Shown: positions 1-8,740 of the stretch, piece by piece
Numbering within the stretch: the first letter of the stretch is position 1
Layout: each line of letters starts with the position of its first letter
NCBI RefSeq assembly: GCF_004379255.2
Contig: NC_056042.1
Span: forward strand, 30,917,928 to 30,981,927
Source of the DNA: Salvia splendens
Lineage: Eukaryota > Streptophyta > Magnoliopsida > Lamiales > Lamiaceae
Direction of reading: 5' to 3'
DNA: 64,000 nt
Made by a program: the position numbers and the translations under genes
Notes under the pieces: generated by a model
Told to the model about the DNA's origin: nothing
The model's input: the letters and a program-made list of their open reading frames with translations, nothing else
Databases searched by the model: none

Positions 1-955
1 TGACCGCCCCTGCGGCTGCTCCCCCGCATATCATGACCTCTGCTTTTAAAAAGTGGTCGTTGAGGTCGATCGGGAGGAGCACTGACGAACCCGAGCTCGG
101 GTAAGTTCGGGAGCCTTTCCCCGGGATTCGAGGGAATGATTTCACTACTTGGTTGCGTTTGTAGTTGAAGAGAATCGAGTCGGTGTTGGCGAAGATGAAC
201 AAATGGCCATCTGGAGACAGGTGTAGAATTGGGTACATGTTGTTGCCTCTTTCACTACTATCATAAGTCTTTTTCAAGAATGGTAGGTTGAAACATTCCT
301 CATTTGGGAATCTCTTGGGCACGAATTCATAGGAGGTGAGGTTGTACCCGCCCACGAGGACCACCCGGTCGTCGTGGTCTGGTAGCCTGAGGCTGGAAGC
401 ATACCATCTCTGTGCAGAGAGATGCTTCCTGCCCTGGGTCCAATCGCAGTTGCCGTTTTTACACGGCCTGAAGTAGCGCACCCGCTTCGCGCCAAGCCCG
501 AATCCGCCGGTCTCGAGCAACGTGCCGTTGCTCAAGAACGAGCCGGAGGAGGCCCAGGGGTCGGGCTGGATGAAGAGGGGCCTGATGGTATTGGTGGAAA
601 TGCTATACTCGACCGAGTGAGCGTAGCACGAGGGGTCGAGTAAATCCTGTCGGTCCCTCTGGCAGCGGCGGCCGTCGTAGCGGTGGCGGAGGTGGTAGTT
701 GGAGGGGCCGGAGCTGGTCTGGTCGAACATGAGGACGGTGTTGAGGTGGGTGAGGGCCATGTGCATGGCCACCACTCCGGTGTTGTTTCGAAGAAGCTTC
801 CATTGGCCAGGCGGGCTGGCCACGGAGGCTGAGGACAAGGCGGTGGGGGAGGGTGAGGGCGAGGGCGAGGCGGCGAGTAACGCTGCTCCGGCGATGTAGG
901 AACTGTGGAGCAGCAGATAGGCAATGGCTAATGCTGCTTTGTATAATTCTTCCAT
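1..955 (-). CDS. Glyoxal/aldehyde oxidase (GLOX-like copper radical oxidase), 5' part, runs off the window
   Basis: Reading the minus strand from the ATG at 955 gives an uninterrupted frame of 318 codons that leaves the window at base 1. It starts with a hydrophobic signal peptide (about residues 1-25), then a Ser/Pro-rich linker, then the plant glyoxal-oxidase N-terminal domain (residues about 45 onward, with GQWKLL, GVVAMHMALT, NTVLMFDQT, HSVEYS, NGTLLETGGF, QRWYAS and VVLVGGYN). The family oxidises aldehydes to acids with release of hydrogen peroxide in the apoplast, using a copper ion and a Cys-Tyr radical cofactor. The Tyr of RWYAS (about 185) is the expected radical tyrosine. The partner Cys, which I expect in a W-C-S-S-G motif, reads WASSG here (Ala135). 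The copper ligands nearer the C-terminus lie outside the window. No intron is seen. Family assignment is confident; activity is uncertain. Confidence 0.88.
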   Translation of the reverse strand, partial: MEELYKAALAIAYLLLHSSYIAGAALLAASPSPSPSPTALSSASVASPPGQWKLLRNNTGVVAMHMALTHLNTVLMFDQTSSGPSNYHLRHRYDGRRCQRDRQDLLDPSCYAHSVEYSISTNTIRPLFIQPDPWASSGSFLSNGTLLETGGFGLGAKRVRYFRPCKNGNCDWTQGRKHLSAQRWYASSLRLPDHDDRVVLVGGYNLTSYEFVPKRFPNEECFNLPFLKKTYDSSERGNNMYPILHLSPDGHLFIFANTDSILFNYKRNQVVKSFPRIPGKGSRTYPSSGSSVLLPIDLNDHFLKAEVMICGGAAAGAV

Positions 956-998
956 GATGAATTAGGCTTTTTTACTTTATAATTTGATGGTGGGGGGA

Positions 999-1006
999 GT
1001 TATATA
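999..1006 (-). promoter_or_regulatory. Putative TATA box of the GLOX-like gene
   Basis: On the minus strand CTATATAA lies about 45 bases upstream of the ATG at 955, a normal spacing for a plant TATA box with a short 5' UTR. It is seen by motif only. Confidence 0.5.
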
Positions 1007-1243
1007 GTGGGAAATATTCGGATCATGCAATGTTCGTGGCGCAAGAGGATTATGATGGTGCATGGTGAAATCCCGCTTTAAAATAGGAATGGAATTTTGG
1101 CTGAGGGAAACTCATACAAAGCTAGCCTCCTGGAAATATTCATCTATCAAACCGAAACTTTTATATTGTGTATCTTGATTTTTTATACAATAAATTCAAC
1201 GTTTGAGTTTCTCTGTAAGATATCTACGTTACATGTACCCTTA

Positions 1244-1307
1244 ATTTGTATTCATGCAAAATTGAACTTAGAAAAATTTGTATTCATGCAAAATTGAACT
1301 TAGAAAA
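1244..1307. repeat. Two-copy 32-bp tandem repeat
   Basis: The 32-bp unit starting ATTTGTATTCATGC occurs twice head to tail (1244-1275 and 1276-1307). The copies look identical, so the duplication is recent. It lies just downstream of the tRNA gene on the minus strand, and its terminal A6 run (T6 on the minus strand) could serve as the Pol III terminator. The rest of 1007-1334 shows no gene. Confidence 0.8.
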
Positions 1308-1334
1308 AATATACGCAGTATTAACAATATAATA

Positions 1335-1407
1335 TGGAGATGCGGGGTATCGATCCCCGTACCTCTCGCATGCTAAGCGAGCGCTCTACCATCTGAGCTA
1401 CATCCCC
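1335..1407 (-). tRNA. tRNA-Ala(AGC): tRNA-Ala (anticodon AGC)
   Basis: The 73-nt minus-strand sequence folds as a complete cloverleaf. The acceptor stem is GGGGATG with CATCTCC, containing one G-U pair. A-box TAGCTCAGATGG and B-box sequences are present. The anticodon stem CTCGC/GCGAG carries the loop TTAGCAT, so the anticodon is AGC. The discriminator base is A. No intron is present and CCA is not encoded, as expected for a nuclear gene. A run of six T follows about 26 bases downstream on the same strand. Confidence 0.95.
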
Positions 1408-2040
1408 AACGATGGCTCTGTTTACCCTCAAACCTTATTGACTAAAACCAATAATTTCAGGTATAATGTGATTAATATGGTATATTTTTTAAATAAAATC
1501 ATTATTGAATCCAATACTTGATATGTATTTGACGCACGTGACATATAAACGAATATTTGACCGATCAATACGTTTGATATTTCTATTTTTGGAATTTTGA
1601 CTTGAGGGCAATGTTTTGAAAATAGGTTGATATAGAAAATCAATTCCATAAATGAGCCTGCAGTTTTTTTTATTCTACATATGGATACTACGCATTCTGA
1701 GGCATTTTCACATACTCCATATAAGTAATCTCTAATCTGTGACTAGTTGGGAGATATGAACATAATAAAAAGATTTACGTGATTTGATTAAGATTATAGC
1801 GTGAATTTCACAAATTTATTCCTTTATTTATATACTTATATAATAAAAACAATTGACCTCAAATTCAAAATATCACGACCACGATCACGAGTCACGCCTC
1901 TCTCTCCTCTCTTCACCTCCCGCCGCTTCTAGAGCTCGCCGCCCGCCGTCGCTCAGTAGTATTAAAATTATTCCATAGAATTTGGTATACCACCTCTTCA
2001 CGCTTCGGCGTGGAAATTGCAGATCAGGGAAGACTATAAG
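1408..2040. other. Intergenic, AT-rich
   Basis: No gene is seen. From about 1870 to 2040 the sequence becomes pyrimidine- and GC-richer and runs into the ATG of the seryl-tRNA synthetase copy, so it probably represents that gene's former promoter and 5' UTR. Confidence 0.5.
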
Positions 2041-3545
2041 ATGTTGGACATTAATCTATTTCGCGATGAGAAGGGCGGGGATCCTGAGAAAATAAGGGAG
2101 TCTCAGCGCCGACGTTGGAATTGTTGATGAGGTTATTGAGCTTGACAAAAGCGTCAGTTTCTAGTCTTTGTTTATCTCATTTTAATTTTATATTACCTAA
2201 CTAATTTTATACTCCCACAAAGATTGGCGTCAGTTTCGTTTTTTGTTTTATTGCAAGTCCGGGGGAGATGCAAATGAATTTAAAGGCAGTCTAGATGAAA
2301 ACAAAGAACTGACAGCACAGAAGGTGGCCGAGGTGAAGGAGGCCGAAGCAGCATTACGGCTTAAATTAGGAAGCATTGGGAACATAGTGCATGATTCTGT
2401 TCTGGTTGACAATAATGAGGTGAGTTCGAGGTCTTCTTGCCTTCTTGGATGTCCATGTGCTGGATAATCTTTTCAACGAATCGGGACATTTTTCAGGTCA
2501 ATAATGTTGTTATAGGAGAGAAGAGGATGGAGCCAAAGCTGAAGAATCATGTCGAGCTTGTTAAACTTCTTGGAATTGCAGATTTGGAGAAAGGTGCTCA
2601 CTTTACATTAAAAAGTACTATTAATATTTAAGAAATTGTGCAAGTAAATTGGCAGCTGCTTTGTGCTTGGCATAGCAGGACAAGCCATAAACTTTGTTCG
2701 TATGTTTGTCAATAGCTTTGGTGTCCAGGCCTAAATTTGTCAAATGTGGAGTTCAATTTTACTAGCTTTGGCTTAGTTCCAATTATTATACTCATAGCAT
2801 TAACTAGTTTGTTGATATAAAGTGGGTTTCAACATTTGTAGGTGCAAATGTTGCGGGCCATTTGTATGGCTTAAACTTCAACTTTGGTCTTTATTTTTTG
2901 GAGAATAGGGGATACCCTTTGTTGGAGCCTCCTTTCTTCATGCGGAAAGGTATTATGGAAAAGTCTGCCCAGTTGGCCGAATTTGATGATCAGCTTTACA
3001 AGGTAACATTTTCTAATTTTCGAATAGCTTAAAATGATTGTTCAGAGTTTGTACCTTAATGCAGTCTTTAACTTTAGAGAGAAGATACCACATTACCATA
3101 ATAAGTCTGTAATACTGGTTAACTAAATTCATTCAGGCACACCATGCAATAGTGATGGTTACTTTTCAAATTATTGTAAAAATCAGTAGAAGATATTTAA
3201 AGAAGGTGAATCATATAGTTAATATTGTCTAGAAACGAAGTATAATTCTGAAAAGTATGTGTAGTAGCTTGGTACTTTTTTTTTATCTAAGTCTTAACTT
3301 CAGATTTATTCAATTACATAAGATCACTGTCATTTGTGTACGTCCACATGTTACAGGGCAAGTCTGAAGAGTACGTCCACATGTTAAACTCGACCTCGAC
3401 AGCAATTCAGCGGACCATGTGCGCCATCCTTGAGAACAACCAGAAGGAGGACGAGGTTGAGATACCAGAGGCTCTTCGACCATTCATGTGTGGGAAATCC
3501 TTCATCATGTCTAGGAAAACTGCACTTCCATCCATTCTTAGTTAA
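2041..3545 (+). pseudogene. Seryl-tRNA synthetase (cytosolic type) pseudogene with the catalytic core deleted
   Basis: Five exon-like blocks match plant cytosolic SerRS in order. Block 1 (2041-2148) begins MLDINLFRDEKGG and is frameshifted after SQRRR, although VGIVDEVIELDK continues in another frame. Block 2 (about 2222-2419) holds the coiled-coil arm ending SIGNIVHDSVLVDNNE. Block 3 (2497-2593) holds KLKNHVELVKLLGIADL. Block 4 (2842-3002) holds FLENRGYPLLEPPFFMRK and QLAEFDDQLYK. Block 5 (3357-3545) holds the C-terminus [17 protein letters not shown] to a stop. Introns with GT/AG ends survive, so this is a genomic duplicate and not a retrocopy. Block 4 has lost part of the motif 1 region, and everything between QLYK and the C-terminal block, which should carry class II motifs 2 and 3, is gone. 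Blocks 3-5 still share one frame. No aminoacylation activity is expected. Confidence 0.85.
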
Positions 3546-4070
3546 GTTATGCAAAAACTAGCTCTGCTGTTGATACACTCAGCGCTCTACAACCTTTGTT
3601 TTTTTTGTCTTGGCTCCTCTTTGATGCTTTTTTGGAGACTAATTAATAGTTAAGCTCACACGTGAATAGTTAATGGGAAGGCAAATATTTTGGAAAGAAA
3701 GGGCATTCTCGTGCTATCCATAATGCTAATAGCATGCAATTTTTTTCAAGTGAAAAATGAACTGATTATCATAGTGAACCACCAATTGTGTGTGTGCAAT
3801 ATTGTATGTTTTGTGCGTTTGTGTGGTAGAGGTGTAGTGTATGAAAGTGACTAATTATATAACTAATTGGAATTTCAATTATCTATATTTAATTTGGAAT
3901 TCAAATCGTGGAATTGATAGGAACTAGAATTGTAATTTAATTCCAAATCTAAATATTTTATGGTGCCAAATATTGGATTTGGTGTTAAAGGCTTCAATTG
4001 TGATTCCATAGCTCAATTCCATGATAGCAAATGGAATTTTATAGAATCAAGACCCTAGAAGAAAATGATA
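3546..4070. other. Intergenic, AT-rich, no gene seen
   Basis: The stretch follows the SerRS pseudogene. It contains short AT-rich near-repeats built on GGAATT and AATTCC but no coding or RNA signal. Confidence 0.5.
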
Positions 4071-4300
4071 CTCCCTCCGTCCCTCTGTAGCTGAGTCTTT
4101 TGTTCCACTGTAGCTGAGTCGTTTCTTTTTTTAGCAAAAAGTAACAACTTTTCTTCTCTCTTACTTTACTCTCTCTTACTTTATTCTCCCTACAGTTTTC
4201 CTTCTCTACTTTATTATTCATTTACTTAACTCACTTAATACAACTTTTCTTAAATCCCGGGCTGAAAAGAAACGCCTCTACTATAGAGGGACGGAGGGAG
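4071..4300. mobile_element. Stowaway-type MITE
   Basis: The 230-bp element begins CTCCCTCCGTCCCTCTGTAG and ends with the inverted form (CTATAGAGGGACGGAGGGAG). It is flanked by TA on both sides (4069-4070 and 4301-4302), the target duplication of Tc1/mariner-type Stowaway elements. It has no coding capacity. A related copy lies at 24317-24930. Confidence 0.88.
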
Positions 4301-4382
4301 TATGATGATTTCTTGAAAGCAATTGTGATTGCAACAAAATTATGACACTACTGTATAATTCTAGACATGAAGAATATAAACA

Positions 4383-4677
4383 TGTTGATTTGTAGAAGTA
4401 TATGAGAGAAGGGAAACTTTCTTGTTTGATAGGAATATATGGCTTCTCTTATTTCACACACTGACACTACATGTTACATACATATATATAGTTGATAATG
4501 GACAAGGTAATCCTTATCTCATCATCACTAATACCATGCTTATCTATAATTCTATTCTTATCCTTATCTATAATTCATCCTTATCTCTAATCTAGTCAAC
4601 ATAATTCTAGATTTATACATATGGCAAAAAAATAAATATCTATTTCTAGAATTATGTAGGATGAGGACCAATTTTCA
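4383..4677 (-). repeat. 3' LTR of the rearranged copia element
   Basis: This 295-bp LTR shares its whole length with 8012-8326. On the minus strand it starts TGAAAATTGGTCC and ends AATCAACA. The polypurine tract lies immediately to its right at 4681-4689. Confidence 0.85.
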
Positions 4678-6600
4678 ATACTCCCCTTTGGTGCTCATTC
4701 GAATAACTCCGAGCTTTTCGCGTAGTATCTCGAACCTTGATCTTGGAAGTGGCTTTGTAAAGATATATGTCAATTGGTCTCCGGTTCCAATATATTTCAG
4801 CTCTATTTGCTTGTTAGTAGTTGCCTCCCTTAGAAAGTGATATTTGATGGCAATGTGTTTAGTTCTGTTATGATGCACGGGATTCTTTGCCATAGCTATT
4901 GCAGACTTATTGTCGCAATATATCAGTAGGATTTTCTTGATGTTCACCCATGTATCCTAGAATACGTCTTAGCCAAATAGCTTGGCTTGTTGTTAATGCT
5001 GCTGCGACATATTCAGCTTCTGCCGAGGATTGTGCTACACAATCTTGCTTTTTTGATGACCATGAGAATATGTCCGATCCAAGTGAGAATGTATAACCAG
5101 ATGTACTTTTCATATCATCTGTTGATCCTCCCCAATCACTATCTGTGTAGCCGATCAGTTTTGAAAAAGACTCTGGTGTGTACCAGATTCCATAATCTCG
5201 TGTGCCCTGTAAATATCTCAATATTCTTTTTGCAGCTCCATAGTGAACTTGGCTTGGATCTTGCATAAATCTTGATAGTAGACTTGTCGAATACATAATA
5301 TCTGGTCTTGAAGCTGTTAGATATAGTAGACTCCCAATGATACTTCTATAGATAGCTGCATTGGCTTTCGGAGTGCCATCTTCTTTGCTGAATTTCTCAT
5401 TTGTGACAAGGGGAGTAGCCACGGGTTTACAACCCTCCATCTTGAAGCGTCTAAGCAAATTTTTTGTATATTTCTCCTGTGTGATAAATATTCCCTTCTC
5501 ATCTTGATTTACCTCAATGCCGAGGAAGTAGTGCATTTGCCCAAGGTCGGTCATTTCGAAACTTTTCATCATAGCCTCTTTGAACTCTTTGGTCATTTCT
5601 TCATTGTTTCCTGTTTCAAGGTGATAGATCTTGTATCCTTTTGATTGAGTGCTATAGCCGAGAAATATACATTTCTGTGTTCTTTCCTCCAGTTTGTGTC
5701 TTTTCTCTTTTGGGATGTGAGCATAGCAGATACTCCCGAAAACTCTTAGATGTTGTGCCGATGGCTTTCGTCCGCTCTATACTTCAATTGGAGTTTTATT
5801 TAGCACAGCTTTTGTTGGGCATCTGTTGAGCAGATAAACTGCAATATAAACAACTTCCGCCTAGAATTCTTTCGGCATATATTTTTCTGCTAGCATTGTC
5901 CTTGCAATCTCCATAATTGTCGAGACGCCATTTTGCTCAGGTGCATATCCGACAGTGAGTTGATGATGAATTCCTTCATTCTCACAAAACTTGTTAAACT
6001 TATTGGAGGTATATTCTGTTCCTCTATCACTTCGTAGAACTTTAATTTTCCGTCCGCTTTGATTCTCCACTAGACTCTTGAATCTCTTAAAGATAGTCAA
6101 GACTTCTGATTTTTCTTTCATAAAATAGACCCAAGTCATTCTTGTAAAGTCATCAATGAAGAGGATGAAATACCTGTTATTTTCAAATGTCGGAGTCCTC
6201 ATCGGACCACACACGTCAGTGTGTATCAGTTCCAGAACCTTCTTAGCTCTCCATGTTTTGCCTGAAGGAAATGGCTTCCTGTGTTGTTTGCCTTCCATGC
6301 ACTTTCCACAAACTGCATCATTTGTTTGGATGGGTGGAAGATCTCTCATCATATTTTTCTGGTGAAGTATATTCAACCCGTGTAGATTGAAATGCCCGAA
6401 CCTTTGGTGCCATAGCCATGGTGGATCTTCCTGAGCTTTTAGTGCGGCTTCTATGTATTGCCAGCAGAGTGGAAAGTTCCTCTGTTTCTGCATCTTTACC
6501 TCTGCTACTAGATCTTTATTTTTGTTATCATATATTGTGCATGAATTCTCTTTAAAGATCAGTGAATATCCTTTCTACATCATTTGACCCACACTTAATA
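4678..6600 (-). pseudogene. Copia pol remnant: integrase, partial reverse transcriptase, RNase H
   Basis: Reading leftwards on the minus strand, the order is: GAG-pre-integrase and zinc-binding residues (HQRFGHFN, CGKCMEGKQHRKPF); the integrase core with HTDVCGPM, LRSDRGTEY and PEQNGVSTIMEIARTML (6493-5861); a frameshifted stretch; then the C-terminal part of reverse transcriptase starting EMTDLGQMHYFLGIEV (5596-4907); and RNase H with SSAEAEYVAA and CDNKSAIAMAKNPVHHNRTKH. The N-terminal half of reverse transcriptase, including the YVDD box, has been deleted just upstream of MTKEFKEAM. A further frameshift near 4940 splits RNase H. The frame ends at the TGA that overlaps the LTR start. It is not functional. 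Confidence 0.85.
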
Positions 6601-6738
6601 GATTACCTTATCCATTATCAACTATATATATGTATGTAACATGTAGTTTCAGTGTGTGAAATAAGAGAAGCCATATATTCATATCAAACAAGAAAGTCTC
6701 CCTTCTCTCATATACGTCTACAAATCAACAAATCAACA
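6601..6738 (+). repeat. Partial LTR in inverted orientation
   Basis: The 3' portion of the same LTR appears here on the plus strand, from GATTACCTTATCCATTATC to AATCAACA, directly abutting the pol remnant at 6600/6601. It is followed by GTGGCATCGAGCTCGG, a copy of the primer-binding site with a 2-base deletion. Confidence 0.82.
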
Positions 6739-6822
6739 GTGGCATCGAGCTCGGTTGGATCATTAAACTGGGCGTAGCTAGTTTTACTCTACACCTTCCA
6801 ATCCCGTATCTAATTTCCCACT

Positions 6823-7944
6823 ATGGCCACACCTTCAAGTAACCATCAAACACCAATCCCTACCTTTTCAGGAGAAAACTATAACTATTGGGCTATTAAA
6901 ATGAGGACGTATTTTATGTCCCAAAGCCTATGGGATATTGTCGACAAGGGATATACTATTCCCGAAGACCTATCGGCTTTGTCTACAACTGACAGAGCAA
7001 AGTTCAACAAAGAGATGGAGAAGGATAACTTGGCCCTCTACTCACTACAGATGGCTATGGCAGAGTCCATATTTCCAAGAATCAGTGGAGCTCAAACATC
7101 AAAGGAGGCTTGGGATATTCTTAAGGAAGAATATCATGGGAGTGAGAAGGTACGTCATCTCAAATTACAAACTCTTAGAAGAGATTTAGAGAATATGACA
7201 ATGAAAGAATCTGAGACCTTAAAGGATTACTATACTCGGCTAAGAGAGATAGTAAATCAATTAAAAGCCTATGGAGAACCTATTACTGACACAAGAGTTG
7301 TTGAAAAAATTCTAATCACTCTCCCAGGCAAATTTGATCCAATTGTTACGACAACAGAAGAAACTAAAGACCTAAGTAAGTTGTCGGTAACTGAATTAAT
7401 AGGCTCACTTGAAGCTTATGAGAAAAGATTGAGTATGCGCCAAGATGAACCTGCTGAAAATGCATTTCAGTCTAAGCTAAACGTACGGTCTCAAAATTCT
7501 CATATTCGGAGGAAAATTTTTGAAGAAAAGAAAAAGAAAAATGAATCATGTGATGGTGGAAAGAAAAAATATTCACCCTGCGGGATCTGCAAAAAGACGA
7601 GCCATCTAGAAAAAGATTGTTGGTTTAAAAACAAACCACAATGCAAAAACTGCGAGAAGTTCGGCCATGAAGTAAAAGATTGTCGCCTTCACAAAAAATA
7701 TCAAGCTAGTTTTTCAGAAGAAAATGAGTGCGAAGAGAATATATTTTACGCCTGCCACGTTGCATCAGAAGTGAAGAATGAAGCTTGGTTTATAGATAGC
7801 GGATGCAGCAATCATATGACCGGAGATGAGAAGCAATTCAGAGACATCCACAGAACAATCAAATCTCAAGTTAAGCTTGGGAATGGAGAACTTGTAGATG
7901 TTGACTGCTATAGTTCCTTTACCTTCAACATCTACAAGTTCTGA
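6823..7944 (+). pseudogene. Copia gag with start of protease, inverted and truncated
   Basis: The frame opens with MATPSSNHQTPIPTFSGENY, typical of a copia Gag. A UBN2/retrotran-gag-type domain spans about residues 10-210 (NYWAIKMRTYF, YHGSEKVRHLKLQTLRRD). Zinc-knuckle Cys/His motifs CGICKKTSHLEKDC and CKNCEKFGHEVKDC follow. The protease active site AWFIDSGCSNHMTG is near residue 325. About 20 codons later the frame breaks at a small palindrome (7889-7906 against 7926-7944) and ends at a stop in inverted leader sequence. It lies on the opposite strand to its own pol, so it cannot make a Gag-Pol. Confidence 0.85.
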
Positions 7945-7995
7945 AGCTTGGAAGGTGTAGAGTAAAACCAGCTACGCCCAGTTTAATGATCCAAC

Positions 7996-8011
7996 CGAGC
8001 TCTGATGCCAC
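7996..8011 (-). other. Primer-binding site of the rearranged copia element
   Basis: Immediately inside the right LTR the minus strand reads GTGGCATCAGAGCTCGG. This matches the copia-type site complementary to the 3' end of initiator tRNA-Met, with one change from the common TGGTATCAGAGC. Confidence 0.75.
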
Positions 8012-8326
8012 TGTTGATTTGTAGAAGTATACGAGAGAATGGAGACTTTCTTGTTTGATAGGAATATATGGCTTCTCTTATTTCACACATTGAAACTACA
8101 TGTTACATACATATATATAGTTGATAATGGACAAGGTAATCCTTATCTCATCATCACTAATACCATGCTTATATATAATTCATCTTTATCCTTATCTCTA
8201 ATCTAGTACATACCTTATCTATAATTCATCCTTATCTCTAATCTAGTACATAATTCTAGATTTATACATATGGTAAAAAAATAAATATCTATTTCTAGAA
8301 TTATGTAGGATGAGGACCAATTTTCA
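8012..8326 (-). repeat. 5' LTR of the rearranged copia element
   Basis: Full-length partner of 4383-4677, slightly longer because of a short internal duplication around TTATCTATAATTCATCC. Its outer end was later duplicated together with flanking DNA (see 8296-8423). Confidence 0.85.
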
Positions 8327-8423
8327 ATAAAACAAGAAGCACAAAATAATAGGACTCTTTAGAATTATGTAGGATGAGGACCAATTTTCAATAAAACAAG
8401 AAGCACAAAATAATAGGACTCTT
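8296..8423. repeat. 64-bp tandem duplication spanning the LTR end
   Basis: A unit starting TAGAATTATGTAGGATGAGG and ending ATAGGACTCT is present twice (8296-8359, 8360-8423) with no obvious differences. It contains the last 31 bases of the LTR plus 33 bases of flank, so it formed after insertion. Confidence 0.85.
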
Positions 8424-8675
8424 ACCTTATTTTTTAAAATAATGACATAATAGAGACCAAATGTTATAAAAGAAGGCTCTTTCCATTATTATAAATAGAG
8501 ATAAAAGTTATTCCATCTAACGAATTTCTTTTTATAGAATTTCATACAATTTCGTTATTAAATTTAAAATTCTTCTGATAATTATTGTAAAAGCTATAAG
8601 GATATTGCGCCATCTATACTGTTTGTTCACCTCCTCAATGATCAATAGCCCTAAATTAGAATTCCAAGCTACTAC

Positions 8676-8683
8676 TATATATA
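8676..8683 (+). promoter_or_regulatory. Putative TATA box of the CYP71-type gene
   Basis: TATATATAA lies about 60 bases upstream of the chosen ATG at 8741, followed by a C-rich start region. This is motif evidence only. Nothing else is recognised between 8424 and 8675. Confidence 0.55.
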
Positions 8684-8740
8684 ACCTCACTACATTGAAA
8701 ATCCAAAATTATGCTCATCAACTTCTCATGCAACTACAAA

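Larger units (their letters stand above)
4383..8326 (-). mobile_element. Rearranged Ty1/copia LTR retrotransposon with an inverted 5' portion
   Basis: Two similarly oriented LTRs bound the element: 4383-4677 and 8012-8326, both in minus orientation (TGAAAATTGG...AATCAACA on the minus strand). Next to the left LTR is a polypurine tract (AAAGGGGAG, minus) and a decayed pol on the minus strand. Next to the right LTR is a primer-binding site (TGGCATCAGAGC, minus, initiator tRNA-Met type). Between them, 6601-7948 is inverted and carries a partial LTR, a second primer-binding site and gag-protease on the plus strand. I found no clean target-site duplication. The LTRs have diverged by substitutions and small indels, so it is not young. 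Confidence 0.85.

Noticed and set aside
532..924. 130-codon Pro/Ser-rich minus-strand frame
   Set aside because: It overlaps the GLOX-like gene in another frame; the true frame carries the conserved motifs and is longer.
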